From: Streptomyces corallincola
Lineage (GTDB): Bacteria; Actinomycetota; Actinomycetes; Streptomycetales; Streptomycetaceae
DNA: 61,624 nucleotides
Direction of reading: 5' to 3'
Assembly: GCF_019104725.1 (NCBI RefSeq)
Contig: NZ_JAHRXF010000037.1
Coordinates: forward strand, 1 to 61,624
Part shown: positions 1 to 8,727 of the stretch, piece after piece
How the letters are laid out: every line of letters starts with the position of its first letter
Numbering within the stretch: the stretch's first letter is position 1
Made by a program: the position numbers and the translations under genes
The notes under the pieces: model-generated
Database searches by the model: none
What the model saw: only the letters and a program-made list of their open reading frames with translations
What the model was told of the DNA's origin: nothing

Positions 1-30
1 AAGCCCCTGTATCTTCGGATACAGGGGCTT
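1..30. terminator. Intrinsic terminator, UUCG-capped hairpin
   Basis: A perfect 13-bp inverted repeat (AAGCCCCTGTATC and its complement) closes on a TTCG tetraloop, and TTTCC follows at 31-35. The hairpin works from either strand. It lies 40 bp beyond the stop of the leftward isochorismatase gene and may also end a rightward transcript entering from outside the window. Confidence 0.9.
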
Positions 31-70
31 TCCGCATTTCCGGACCTTTTTCCTGCTGCCGTGAAAAGGC

Positions 71-619
71 TCAGAAAGCGATATCCGCTGTTTCCACGGT
101 GCCGTTCTCGCGGCCGGGGGCGGTGTGCCACGTCCAGTACAGATTGGTGTGGGCGATGACCTGGTCCGCCGGTGGGGCGCCGTACTTGGTGAGGTCTTCC
201 GTGGTGTGGGCGTCCGCGACCAGGGTCGTGTCGTAGCCCCGGACGACCGCGCCGTGCAGGGTGGCGCGGATGCAGACGTCCGTCGAGGCACCGGTGATGA
301 GGAGGCGGCCCACGCGCCGTTCGGCCAGGGCGGATTCCAGGTCGGTGTCCTCGAAGGAGTCCGGGTACTTCTTGTGCACCAGGTGCTCGTCCTCGGCGCG
401 GACCAGCTCCGGGACGTAGGCCCACGGTTCGCTGCCGCGGGGGAGGTCCGTGTCGGAGTGCTGGACCCAGAGGACGGGCACGTCGGCCGCGCGGGCCTTG
501 CCGATCACAGTGTTGATGTTCTGGACGACGTCGTCGCGGCGGTGGGCGGCGGCCACGACACCGTTCTGCATGTCGATGACGAGGACCGCGGTGTTCGGCC
601 GGTCGGTGAGAGTGGTCAT
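71..619 (-). CDS. Isochorismatase-family cysteine hydrolase
   Basis: The 182-residue protein has the isochorismatase-fold triad: Asp in VLVIDMQ near residue 17, Lys in VHKKYPD near residue 83, and the nucleophile Cys in GASTDVCIRAT near residue 116. The length is normal for the family, which hydrolyses amides or vinyl ethers such as nicotinamide, N-carbamoylsarcosine or isochorismate; the substrate cannot be told from sequence. The ATG at 619 is preceded by TACCGT with a 6-nt gap and no Shine-Dalgarno, so the message is probably leaderless. It is divergent from the GNAT gene at 703, only 83 bp away. The gene is cytoplasmic, with no signal peptide. Confidence 0.88.
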   Translation of the reverse strand: MTTLTDRPNTAVLVIDMQNGVVAAAHRRDDVVQNINTVIGKARAADVPVLWVQHSDTDLPRGSEPWAYVPELVRAEDEHLVHKKYPDSFEDTDLESALAERRVGRLLITGASTDVCIRATLHGAVVRGYDTTLVADAHTTEDLTKYGAPPADQVIAHTNLYWTWHTAPGRENGTVETADIAF

Positions 620-702
620 GGCACCACGGTAGGACCGGGCACTGACAGTGGCCCGCCGGTATTTCGGATGAGGGGGCGCGGGGCGGCGGTTAGCGTGACC
701 GT

Positions 703-1266
703 ATGACTTCGCAGACCGAGGGCTCCGGTTACCTCGTACGTGCTGTACGTCCCCACGAGTGGGCGGCCGTGAAGGCGTTGCGGCTGGACGCGCTGCGCGA
801 TCCTGTGGCGCCGCTGGCTTTTCTGGACACCTATGAGGAGGCCGTGGCCAGGCCCGACTCCTTCTGGCAGGACCGCGCTGTCGGGTCGGGTGAGGGGTCG
901 GAGCGGGCGCGGCAGTTCGTCGCCGAGGCTCCGGACGGGACCTGGGCGGGGACGGTGACCGTGCTCCGGGAGGAGCCGGGGACCGAGGACTGGTCCGGGG
1001 CGGCCGTGGAGCGGCGGCAGGGGCATGTGGTCGGGGTGTTCGTGCGGCCCGGGCACCGGGGGAACGGGCTGATCGGGGCCCTGTTCGATGCGGGGGTCGA
1101 GTGGGCCTGGGAGTGGGGGGCCGAGCGGATGCGGCTGTTCGTGCACGCCGACAACGGGCGGGCCCAGGGCGCCTACCGCAGGCTCGGGTTCGCGCCGAGC
1201 GGACTCGTCGTGTCGTTCGCCAAGGACGAGACGGAGAACGAGCTGGAGTTCGTGCGGGAGCGCTGA
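703..1266 (+). CDS. GNAT-family N-acetyltransferase
   Basis: This 187-residue protein carries the acetyl-CoA pyrophosphate loop RPGHRGNGLIGAL near residues 110-122, followed by the HADNGRAQGAYRRLGF segment typical of GNAT C-termini. It probably acetylates a small molecule or a protein amine; the substrate is unknown. The ATG at 703 sits 6 nt after TAGCGT (691-696) with no ribosome binding site, indicating a leaderless transcript. The gene converges with the leftward VirD4-like gene, with 15 bp between the stop codons and no visible terminator. Confidence 0.88.
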   Translation: MTSQTEGSGYLVRAVRPHEWAAVKALRLDALRDPVAPLAFLDTYEEAVARPDSFWQDRAVGSGEGSERARQFVAEAPDGTWAGTVTVLREEPGTEDWSGAAVERRQGHVVGVFVRPGHRGNGLIGALFDAGVEWAWEWGAERMRLFVHADNGRAQGAYRRLGFAPSGLVVSFAKDETENELEFVRER

Positions 1267-1281
1267 GCGGAAGGCCTCAGC

Positions 1282-2808
1282 TCAAAGCGGGAGTTCCTGG
1301 TCGGGCCAGCGGGTGCGGGCCTGTTCGCGGGAGCGGAGCAGGGCGAGGGTGGGCAGGCCCTGGTCGTCGCCGGAGGCGAGCAGCTCGGGGAGCCGGGGGA
1401 GTGGGGCGACTGCGGCCACGTCGTCCAGGACGAGGGTGAGTGGTGGGTCGAGCCGACCGGAGGATGACCGTTCGGCCATGCGCCGGCCGTGCTCGACCAC
1501 GCTTGCTGCCAGGGCCGTCAGCAGGGGCATGGCACCCGGCTGGGTCCTGGGGTCCTCGATGGATTCGCCTACCACGTAGAGCGTGCCCACCTCGTGGACG
1601 AAGGAATCCAGGGCGAGTGCGTCGGTTCGGTTCGGCGCGCACGCCTCGCGGACGTGGACCGTGAAGAGGGCGGAGAGCGCGCGGCCGGTCAACTCCTGGG
1701 CGATGTCCCGGCGTTCGGGGTGCGCGGTGAGCGCGGCTTCCAGTTCGCCCGCGGCGCCGGGGGCCGCCTTGGGGTGGGTGCGCAGGGTGCGGACCGCGTC
1801 CTGGATCTGGGTGCCCTGGGACCAGCGGTGGACGTGCCGGACCGTACGGGACTCCAGGGCGGCGGCGTGCAGATAGCTGCGCAGCAGGGTCGTCGCGGTG
1901 TCCGCGACCGCCTGGTCGATCCTCGCCGTCGGGCGCACCGGGGCCAGCAGTGCTTCCGCTCTGGCCAGTGCCGTCCGCTTGTCCTCGCAGCCCGCTGTGG
2001 GGGACCAGTGCAGGCGGGCCGGGGTGTCGCAGCGGTGCGTGGGGTCGTAGAGGAGGACCGGGCCGAGTTTGGCGCGGGCGTCCTTGGTCTCCGTCCACAG
2101 CGCCGGGTCGGAGGTCACCACCAGGGCGGCTCCGGGGGCTTCCTGGAGGGCCTGGGCGGCGATCGGGCGGCGGGCGTCCCTGGGGGCGACGACGAGGCGT
2201 TCGCGGGTCACCAGGGGGGCGGCGAGGGGGGCTGCCGGGGTGGGGAGCGGGAGTACGGGGGTGGGGGGCGTCGGGGGTTCGGGGAGCGGGGCTGCCTCCA
2301 CAGGCTGTGGAGGGAGCGGTGGCTCCGGTGCGGGCGGGGCCGCGGGGGGCTGCTCCGCGCGTTGCACCGGGACCTCGTGATGCGGCTCCGGGGCAGGGGT
2401 CGTAGCGGCGGTGTGGTCGGCGCGGCGGCGGGTCCGGCCCGCGCGCCATCTGGCCAGCGTGCCCATCACGAACAGGGCGAGCACGAACAGGATCATCAGC
2501 TGGCCGATGAACAGGCCCCAGAACAGGCCCCAGCCGGAGAGGGCGCCGGGCGGGGCCGCCGACCAGGCGCCCGCGAGGTCGTGCGGGGCGCCGATGAGGT
2601 GGCGCATGGCGAGCGGGGTGTGGGTGAGATCGACGCCGTCCGGCCAGGCGCCGTGCGCGAACACGGCGGCGAGACCGGTCGCCGTCCACACCAGGGCGGT
2701 CATGCCGAGCAGGAACGCGATCAGGCCGAGGAGAAGGCCGTCCGGGACGCCGCCGCCCTGGCTGCCCTGGCCCTCCCGCCGGTTGTCGCGGCGGTCGTCC
2801 GGTCTCAC
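1282..2808 (-). CDS. VirD4/TraG-like coupling protein, P-loop eroded
   Basis: The 508-residue protein has two N-terminal membrane segments (about residues 24-52 and 90-118), a long proline/alanine-rich linker (about 140-190), then a cytoplasmic region resembling T4SS coupling ATPases. Where VirD4 homologues carry GPxGSGKS, this protein has VVAPRDARRPIA, so no Walker A is recognisable. A Walker-B-like LTLVLDDVAAVAPLPRLPELL is present near residue 455, but the protein ends about 40 residues later, where full-length relatives continue. The GTG at 2808 is chosen because GGGAG lies 7 nt upstream; an in-frame upstream extension would run antiparallel through the VirB4 gene. Only 11 bp separate it from the VirB4 stop. 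It may be an inactive or structural coupling protein. Confidence 0.72.
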   Translation of the reverse strand: MRPDDRRDNRREGQGSQGGGVPDGLLLGLIAFLLGMTALVWTATGLAAVFAHGAWPDGVDLTHTPLAMRHLIGAPHDLAGAWSAAPPGALSGWGLFWGLFIGQLMILFVLALFVMGTLARWRAGRTRRRADHTAATTPAPEPHHEVPVQRAEQPPAAPPAPEPPLPPQPVEAAPLPEPPTPPTPVLPLPTPAAPLAAPLVTRERLVVAPRDARRPIAAQALQEAPGAALVVTSDPALWTETKDARAKLGPVLLYDPTHRCDTPARLHWSPTAGCEDKRTALARAEALLAPVRPTARIDQAVADTATTLLRSYLHAAALESRTVRHVHRWSQGTQIQDAVRTLRTHPKAAPGAAGELEAALTAHPERRDIAQELTGRALSALFTVHVREACAPNRTDALALDSFVHEVGTLYVVGESIEDPRTQPGAMPLLTALAASVVEHGRRMAERSSSGRLDPPLTLVLDDVAAVAPLPRLPELLASGDDQGLPTLALLRSREQARTRWPDQELPL

Positions 2809-2819
2809 CCGCGTACTCC

Positions 2820-4229
2820 CTACGCCACCGTCGATTCGTCGCCCAGATGCTGTTCCACGAAGGCCGCCGCGCGCTGTTCGGCCTCCAGCTCGGCCGCGCG
2901 CAGGGCGTCGTCGGCCAGCCGGTCGCTGGCGGACTCCGTCATGGCGCGGTCGGTGAAGACCAGCGGGCGTTCGGTCTCGGTGATCAGGTGTTTGACCACC
3001 TGGACGTTGCCGTTGACGTCCCACACGGCGATGCCGGGGGTGAGGGACGGGATGATCTCGACCGCCCAGCGGGGCAGGCCGATGACCTGGCCGGTGGCTC
3101 TGGCCTCGTCCGCCTTCTGGGCGTAGATCGTCCGGGTGGACGCCATCTTCAGGATGGCCGCCGCCTCCTTGGCCGCCGCTCCGTCCACCACGTCGGAGAG
3201 GTGGTGGACGACGGCGACGAAGGACAGGCCGAGACGGCGGCCGAACTTCAGCAGCCGCTGGAACAGCTGGGCGACGAACGGGCTGTTGATGATGTGCCAG
3301 GCCTCTTCGACCAGGAAGATGCGCTTCTTGCGGTCGGGCCTGATCCAGGTGTGCTCCAGCCACACGCCGACGATCGCCATCAGGATGGGCATGGCGATGG
3401 AGTTGCGGTCGATGTGCGACAGGTCGAAGACGATGAGCGGCGCGTCCAGGTCGATGCCGACGGTGGTCGGGCCGTCGAACATGCCGCGCAGGTCGCCGTC
3501 CACCAGCCGGTCGAGCACCAGGGCGACGTCCAGGCCCCAGGCCCGTACGTCGTCTATGGCCACGTTCATCGCCTCGGCGGACTCCGGCTCGGGGTGGCGG
3601 AGCTGCTCGACGATGTCGGTGAGGACCGGCTGCCGGTCGAGGATGGTCTCGTTGACGTAGGAGTGGGCGACCTTGAGGGCGAAGCCAGAGCGTTCGTCCA
3701 GGCCGTGGCCGAGGGCGACCTCGATGATGGTGCGGAGCAGCGCGAGCTGCCCGGTCGTCGTGATCGCCGGGTCGAGCGGGTTCAGCCGGATGCCGTGGTT
3801 GAGCGCGGCGGTCGGGTCGAGCCGGATGGGGGTTATCCCCAGCTCCTCCGCGATGAGGTTCCACTCGCCGACGCCGTCCTCGCCCTGGGCGTCCAGGACG
3901 ACGACCTGGCGGTCCTTGAAGCGGAGCTGGCGCAGGACGTACGTCTTCTCCAGCGCGGACTTGCCGTTGCCGGACTCGCCGAGCACCAGCCAGTGCGGGG
4001 CGGGGAGTTGCTGGCCGTAGAGCTGGAAGGGGTCGTAGATGTAGCCCTTCCCGGAGTAGACCTCGCGGCCGATGATGACGCCGGAGTCGCCGAGGCCGGG
4101 GGCGGCCGTGGGGAGGTAGACGGCCTGGGCCTGGCCGGTGGAGGTGCGCACCGGCAGGCGGGTCGTCTCGACCTTGCCGAAGAGGAAGGACGTGAAGGCG
4201 TCCGTCAGGACGGACAGCGGGTCACGCAT
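2820..4229 (-). CDS. VirB4-like conjugation/secretion ATPase
   Basis: This 469-residue protein matches the C-terminal motor half of VirB4/TraC ATPases. It has Walker A GESGNGKS at residues 84-91 and Walker B KRIFLVEEAWHI near residue 290, followed by the RRLGLSFVAVVHH and IYAQKADEA segments seen in this family. No membrane segment is present, so it should be a peripheral inner-face ATPase powering a secretion channel. The ATG at 4229 gives MRDPLSVLTD, the usual beginning of this half. It lies 14 bp downstream of the SCO6880-family gene, which looks like the N-terminal part of VirB4, so the motor appears split over two genes. Confidence 0.85.
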   Translation of the reverse strand: MRDPLSVLTDAFTSFLFGKVETTRLPVRTSTGQAQAVYLPTAAPGLGDSGVIIGREVYSGKGYIYDPFQLYGQQLPAPHWLVLGESGNGKSALEKTYVLRQLRFKDRQVVVLDAQGEDGVGEWNLIAEELGITPIRLDPTAALNHGIRLNPLDPAITTTGQLALLRTIIEVALGHGLDERSGFALKVAHSYVNETILDRQPVLTDIVEQLRHPEPESAEAMNVAIDDVRAWGLDVALVLDRLVDGDLRGMFDGPTTVGIDLDAPLIVFDLSHIDRNSIAMPILMAIVGVWLEHTWIRPDRKKRIFLVEEAWHIINSPFVAQLFQRLLKFGRRLGLSFVAVVHHLSDVVDGAAAKEAAAILKMASTRTIYAQKADEARATGQVIGLPRWAVEIIPSLTPGIAVWDVNGNVQVVKHLITETERPLVFTDRAMTESASDRLADDALRAAELEAEQRAAAFVEQHLGDESTVA

Positions 4230-4243
4230 CAGCGCATCAGCCC

Positions 4244-5803
4244 CTACCGTCGGATGCCGGTGGCGAAGGGAAGGGTGTTCACGAAGGCCCGGTGGTGCTC
4301 GCGGTCGCACCATTCGAGCTTCAGGTACGACTTTCCGGCGGAGGCCCTTATGGTCCGCTTGTCGCGGTTGAGGGCCTCGGGGGAGCGGGAGGAGACCGTG
4401 ATCCAGCCGACCAGGTTGACCCCGGCCGCGCCGCTGGCGAGGTCCTCGCCGCGCTGGTCGAGCCGGTTGTGGGCGGCGATGTCGCGGGGGTCCACGGTGC
4501 GGTTCATCTTGGCGGCGCGGGAGGCGTCGGCGACGTCGTTGGTCTTCTCGGTCAGCATGCGTTCGATGGCGACCTCGGTGGGTTCGAGGTCCATCGTGAC
4601 GGCGACGGTGCGGATGACGTCCGGGGTGTGGACGAGCAGCGGGGCGAGGAAGTTGACGCCGACCGGGGTCATCGGCCATTCCTTGACCCAGGCGGTGGCG
4701 TGGCACCAGGGGGCGCGGGTGGCGGACTCGCGGGTCTTGGCCTGGAGGTGGTCGGGCTGGGTGGCGTCGAGTTCGGCCGGCCAGGCGTTGCGCTTGGTCA
4801 TCGCCTGGATGTGGTCGATGGGGTGGTCCGGGTCGTACATGGAGTGGATCAGGGAGGCCAGGCGGCCCTGGCCGAGCGGCTGGCGGACCCGGATGTCGGC
4901 TTCCTGGAGGCGGGAGCAGATGTCGGTGACCTCGCGGGCCATGACGATGGCGAGCCCGGCGTCCCGGTCGAGCCGTCGGCCCGCCTGGGGGCGGGCGGCG
5001 CGGGCCATCGCGTTGGCCTCGGCGGCGAGTTCGCGGTTGAACTGCATACAGGCGACGAGATACGCGCGGTGCTGCTCGCTGCTGGTGGAGACCATCGACT
5101 GGAGCTGGTCGTAGGAGGCGGCCAGCCACTCGGGGGCGCGGTCGTCGCCGCGCTGGAAGACGTCCTTGGCGTGCGCGTCGGGGTCGGCGGGCAGGGTGCG
5201 GGCGAGCATCTGGAGCCGGGTGACGAAGCCGTCGCCGTTGGCCACGTGCTTGAGCAGGGTGCCGAAGCGGTCCACCAGGGCTTCCTGGTCCTCGGAGTCG
5301 CGCAGGCCGACGCCGGGGCCCTCGATCTCGACGGCCGCGGTGACGGTCTTGCGGTCGGCGTGCAGCAGGACGGCGATCTCGTCGGGGCCGAAGGGCGCGG
5401 AGAGCCAGTTGATGCGGTGGATGCCGGGGGGCGGGCCGATCTCGACCTCGCGGCCGTCGAGGCCGGTCCCGGCCTCCATGACGGAGGAGCGGTAGGCGGC
5501 ACCGCGTTTGACGGTCCGTTTGTAGGAGCGGTTGATCTCGAACCACTTGTAGAAGGTGCGGCGCTTATACGGCACGTAGACCGCGGCGAGCGCGAGCATC
5601 GGGAACCCGGCGAGCAGGGCGATGCGCAGGGGCAGCGCCGGGACCAGGAGGCCGCACATCATGCCGAGGAACGCGCCGAGCACGATGAGCGCGATCTCGC
5701 CCGATTCGCGGTTGCGTCCGACGATCGCGTTCGGCCGGGCGCGGCCGATCAGATACGTACGGCGGGGCGTGACCGGATGGGACAGGTGGGACTCGGTCGT
5801 CAA
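4244..5803 (-). CDS. SCO6880-family T4SS membrane protein
   Basis: The 519-residue protein has two adjacent membrane segments (about residues 36-75), then the YVPYKRRTFYKWFEINRSY stretch and a long soluble region resembling the N-terminal half of VirB4 ATPases. It is recognised as the actinobacterial SCO6880 family found in T4SS-like and conjugation loci. It has no P-loop. The TTG at 5803 overlaps the upstream stop as TTGA and is preceded by GGAGGTGAAGG, a strong ribosome binding site, so expression is translationally coupled. It probably anchors the VirB4-like ATPase at the membrane. Confidence 0.8.
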   Translation of the reverse strand: MTTESHLSHPVTPRRTYLIGRARPNAIVGRNRESGEIALIVLGAFLGMMCGLLVPALPLRIALLAGFPMLALAAVYVPYKRRTFYKWFEINRSYKRTVKRGAAYRSSVMEAGTGLDGREVEIGPPPGIHRINWLSAPFGPDEIAVLLHADRKTVTAAVEIEGPGVGLRDSEDQEALVDRFGTLLKHVANGDGFVTRLQMLARTLPADPDAHAKDVFQRGDDRAPEWLAASYDQLQSMVSTSSEQHRAYLVACMQFNRELAAEANAMARAARPQAGRRLDRDAGLAIVMAREVTDICSRLQEADIRVRQPLGQGRLASLIHSMYDPDHPIDHIQAMTKRNAWPAELDATQPDHLQAKTRESATRAPWCHATAWVKEWPMTPVGVNFLAPLLVHTPDVIRTVAVTMDLEPTEVAIERMLTEKTNDVADASRAAKMNRTVDPRDIAAHNRLDQRGEDLASGAAGVNLVGWITVSSRSPEALNRDKRTIRASAGKSYLKLEWCDREHHRAFVNTLPFATGIRR

Positions 5804-7113
5804 CGCCCTTCACCTCCTGAGCGGTTGTTGCGGGTGTTGCCTGCGTGCGGGGTGTTGACCGGGCTGGCGGCGCGCGGGGCGGGGGCGGCGGAGCCCTGGG
5901 AGGTGCGTCCGCTGTGGGCGGCGACGCCGCCGGAGACGGGGTTGGCGGGGCGGGGGGTGGAGCCGCCGCCTCCGCCGCCGGTGGCGCCGTTGCTGTCGGC
6001 GCGGGTGCTGTGGGTCTTGATGCCCTGGGCGACGAGGGTCGCGGGGGAGCTCATGACGGCGGCGGCCTTGCCTTCGGCGCCCTGCATGATGCGGTTGTTG
6101 CGGGAACCGGCGAGTTCGTCGCCGAAGCCGGGGACGAAGCGGTAGATCATCGCGCTGGCGAAGATGGCGAGCAGGATGATGGCGAGGCCGGAGACGACGG
6201 CGGAGAAGGAGTCCGGGCCGCTGCCGCCGGAGAGGGCGCCGGCGAGACCGAGGACGATCACGATGACCGGTTTGACCATGATGACGGCGATCATGATTCC
6301 GGCCCAGCGGCGGACGTGGCCCCAGAGGTTCTTGTCCACGAGACCGGCGTAGACGACGGTGCCGAGGAGGGCGCCGACGTAGAGCAGGGCGGCGCGGATG
6401 ACGAGCTCCAGCCAGAGGACTCCGGCGGCGAGGATGCTGACGAGGGAGACGACGATCAGCATGATGGGGCCGCCGCCGATGTCGTCGCCCTTCTTCAGGG
6501 CGCCGGAGAAGGTGCCGAAGAAGGTGTCCGCCTGGTCGCCGGTGGCTTTGGCGAGGACGTCGGTGACGCCGTCGGCCGCGCTGACGACGGTGTAGAGGAT
6601 GAGGGGGGTGAAGGCGGAGGCGAGGACGGTGAGCCAGAGGAAGCCGACGGCTTCGGAGATGGCGGTGGTGAGGGGGACGCCTCGGACGGCTCGTTTGGCG
6701 ACGGCCAGGAGCCAGAGGACGAGGGTGAGGATGGTGGAGGCGGCGAAGACGACGGCGTACTGCTGGAGGAACTTCGTGTTCGTGAAGTCCACGTTCGCCG
6801 TTTCCTTCACGGCGGTGCTGAGTTTGCCGATGGTCCAGGCGGCGGCTTCCGCGCAGCCCTTGGCCAGGGAGGAGAGGGGGTCGAGGGTGGAACTCAGGGG
6901 GTTGTCGGTGACCCCTCCTCCACCGCCGCCCGTGCCCTTGTTCAGGTCGCAGCGTTCCCTGGCCGCGCCGGTGAGCAGCGCGCAGTCGATGTTCGACGTG
7001 GGCGTCGGCGTGGGGCTGGGCGCGGCGAAGGCTCGCGTGGCGGTGAGGACCGCCGCCGTCTGAACGGCGGTCACCGCTCCGGCGAGGCTCAGGACACGGC
7101 GCTTACCGGGCAT
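5800..7113 (-). CDS. VirB6/TrbL-like polytopic membrane protein
   Basis: The 437-residue protein starts with a cleavable-looking signal (RRVLSLAGAVTAVQ to AFAAPSP), has a small Cys-containing extracytoplasmic loop (DCALLTGAARERC), then about six hydrophobic helices between residues 115 and 345, and a glycine/serine-rich tail. This layout fits VirB6/TrbL inner-membrane channel components. The ATG at 7113 overlaps the end of the preceding gene by 11 bp, and its own stop overlaps the next start by 4 bp, so it is the middle of a coupled operon. The family call rests on topology and context rather than a signature motif. Confidence 0.72.
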   Translation of the reverse strand: MPGKRRVLSLAGAVTAVQTAAVLTATRAFAAPSPTPTPTSNIDCALLTGAARERCDLNKGTGGGGGGVTDNPLSSTLDPLSSLAKGCAEAAAWTIGKLSTAVKETANVDFTNTKFLQQYAVVFAASTILTLVLWLLAVAKRAVRGVPLTTAISEAVGFLWLTVLASAFTPLILYTVVSAADGVTDVLAKATGDQADTFFGTFSGALKKGDDIGGGPIMLIVVSLVSILAAGVLWLELVIRAALLYVGALLGTVVYAGLVDKNLWGHVRRWAGIMIAVIMVKPVIVIVLGLAGALSGGSGPDSFSAVVSGLAIILLAIFASAMIYRFVPGFGDELAGSRNNRIMQGAEGKAAAVMSSPATLVAQGIKTHSTRADSNGATGGGGGGSTPRPANPVSGGVAAHSGRTSQGSAAPAPRAASPVNTPHAGNTRNNRSGGEGR

Positions 7114-7912
7114 AGGTGAACCCTCCGTACTCCTCGACGGCCTTCGACATGTCGCCCGAACTGGAGGCCCTGTCGTCGCCTGGCAGGGGGGACGGCCCCG
7201 CCTTCTGCGAGTTCGTGACGATCTTCCAGTCCCCCGCGGTCCACGCCAGCCGCATGGTGATGGTGAACCAGTTGTTGGTGACCGGGCTGGTGGACTTCTC
7301 GCCCGCGATGCCGAGCAGGCCGCTGCACCAGACCTCCGCCGTGACGCTGTCGTCCGTGTATCCGGTGGTCTTCGTGCCGATCGGCGTCGTCCGTGAGACG
7401 AACGTCGAGCCGCTCGGCGCGTTTCCGGCGGCGTCGATGCCGAGGCTCTGGTTGAAGGCGGGGGTGTACGCCTTGTCCATCGCGGCCTCCGCACCGGTGA
7501 CCCGGTCCGGGCTCATGACGGACTGGAGGATGAAGTCCCGGCGGGCCTTGTTGAACATCTCCGCCGACCCCAGTGCCACCGCGTAGTTCGCCGCCGCGCT
7601 TTCCGCGCCCTGTTGGGTGTGGGGGAAGCCGGAGGGGATGGTGCCGGTTGTGGTGGTGACGGGTTTGGTGCCGGTGGGGGCGGTCGGGGCGGATCTGGGG
7701 AGGTTGTTCTTGGCCGAGGGGGGAGTGGTGCCGCGGGTGCGGTCGGTGCGGTTGGCGAAGGCGATGGCGGCGATGAGGAGGACGACGACGCCGACGACGG
7801 TGATGAGGCTGCGGGAGGAGGAGCGGGCGGGGCGGCGGGGGGCGCCGCCGTAGGGGTCGGTGCCGGGGAGCCGGGTGCGGGTCTGGCCGCCGTGCTCGTC
7901 TGGGGGAGTCAT
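7103..7912 (-). CDS. VirB8/TcpC-like bitopic membrane protein
   Basis: The protein is 269 residues, with a proline/arginine-rich cytoplasmic N-terminus, one membrane helix at about residues 35-54 (LITVVGVVVLLIAAIAF) and an extracytoplasmic domain with AESAAANYAVALGSAEMF and later WFTITMRLAWTAGDWKIV. That pattern, a single anchor plus an NTF2-like outer domain, is the architecture of VirB8 and TcpC. The ATG at 7912 has AAGGGG about 9 nt upstream. It is 154 bp downstream of the VirB2-like gene and overlaps the VirB6-like gene. The exact family is inferred from architecture. Confidence 0.68.
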   Translation of the reverse strand: MTPPDEHGGQTRTRLPGTDPYGGAPRRPARSSSRSLITVVGVVVLLIAAIAFANRTDRTRGTTPPSAKNNLPRSAPTAPTGTKPVTTTTGTIPSGFPHTQQGAESAAANYAVALGSAEMFNKARRDFILQSVMSPDRVTGAEAAMDKAYTPAFNQSLGIDAAGNAPSGSTFVSRTTPIGTKTTGYTDDSVTAEVWCSGLLGIAGEKSTSPVTNNWFTITMRLAWTAGDWKIVTNSQKAGPSPLPGDDRASSSGDMSKAVEEYGGFTYAR

Positions 7913-8066
7913 GCCGCGGGCGCCCCTTCCACCTCGTGGAGGTACGACGGTAGCCGTGCTGGTTCCCGCGTGGGTGCGGTGGGGTGACTCGACATCAGGG
8001 AAACGCGACCTCTGCCGGTGGGCACGACGGGTGGGTGAGGGGGAGGGGCTGCGCGCGGACGGTGCG

Positions 8067-8375
8067 TCAGACCGCCATGCCGTACACGATGGTGAACAGC
8101 GTGCCGAGCGAGCCGATGATGAACACCCCGGTCAGCCCGGCGATGATCAGGCCCTTGCCCTGTTCCGCGCTGAAGGTGTCGCGCAGGGCGGTGGCGCCGA
8201 TCCGCTGTTTGGCCGCACCCCAGATCGCGATGCCGAGGCAGAGCAGGATGGCCACGGCCATGACCACCTCGACCATCACCTTGGCCTCGTTGCCCAGGCT
8301 GCCGAAGGGCCCCCAGTCCGGAGCGATCCCGCCGATGATGGTGTTGATGTCTCCTTTGTCGGCCGCAAAGAGCAT
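8067..8375 (-). CDS. Small two-helix VirB2/TrbC-like membrane protein
   Basis: The product is 102 residues with two hydrophobic helices (VMVEVVMAVAILLCLGIAIWG and GLIIAGLTGVFIIGSLGTLF) separated by a short basic loop. This is the size and topology of VirB2/TrbC pilin-like subunits. I chose the ATG at 8375; the alternative GTG at 8408 would add codons such as CCA, TCA and ACT that do not look like this genome's coding usage. It is the first gene of the leftward cluster. It could equally be a small channel subunit rather than a pilin. Confidence 0.62.
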   Translation of the reverse strand: MLFAADKGDINTIIGGIAPDWGPFGSLGNEAKVMVEVVMAVAILLCLGIAIWGAAKQRIGATALRDTFSAEQGKGLIIAGLTGVFIIGSLGTLFTIVYGMAV

Positions 8376-8679
8376 GTAAGTCACCGCCCCTGATGGGTAG
8401 TTGCGCACGACCTCGCCGGTCTGCAGAGGTCAGTTCTCATTGTCGCCGACAACGCCGCTGTCGTATGTCGCCTTGGCGCCATTGACCGGTGGGTTTCGTA
8501 CGAATAGCTGGCTCGGTGACTCTGTGTATCACGACAGGTCACGCCGGGCAACGATGACTGAGCGGAACCTGTGGTGTGGTTCCGTCGTTATCACTTTTCG
8601 CCCCGCTCGCCCGCTGCGTAGGGTTTCTGACGGCTGGTCGGGTGAGGCGTCGAGTCGATGTTCTCACGCGGGGACGGGG
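8376..8679. other. Gene-free stretch with an inverted repeat
   Basis: No plausible coding sequence is seen here. It should hold the promoter of the leftward T4SS-like cluster. The one clear element is an inverted repeat at 8563-8584, arms CGGAACC and GGTTCCG separated by 8 nt, which could be an operator or a small hairpin. Base composition is visibly less G/C-rich than in the flanking genes. Confidence 0.5.
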
Positions 8680-8712
8680 AAGGGGCCCCGGCGGCGGACG
8701 CCGGGGCCCCTT
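8680..8712 (-). terminator. Terminator of the S53 peptidase gene
   Basis: A perfect 14-bp stem (8680-8693 with 8699-8712, CCCCGGCG core) closes on a 5-nt loop. It starts 15 bp after the stop of the leftward protease gene. No long U tract follows, as is common in streptomycetes. Confidence 0.85.
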
Positions 8713-8727
8713 CGGGAGGTGCGGTGG

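Noticed and set aside
1..70. End of a tRNA gene
   Set aside because: Only a hairpin is seen; no TPsiC arm or CCA end lies in the window.
1282..3864. VirD4-like protein as 860 residues
   Set aside because: The upstream part is a shadow of the VirB4-like gene on the same strand; GTG at 2808 has an RBS and starts just before the membrane helices.
1282..8375. Integrative conjugative element
   Set aside because: No integrase, relaxase, tRNA attachment site or flanking repeats, and the base composition does not differ from the flanks.
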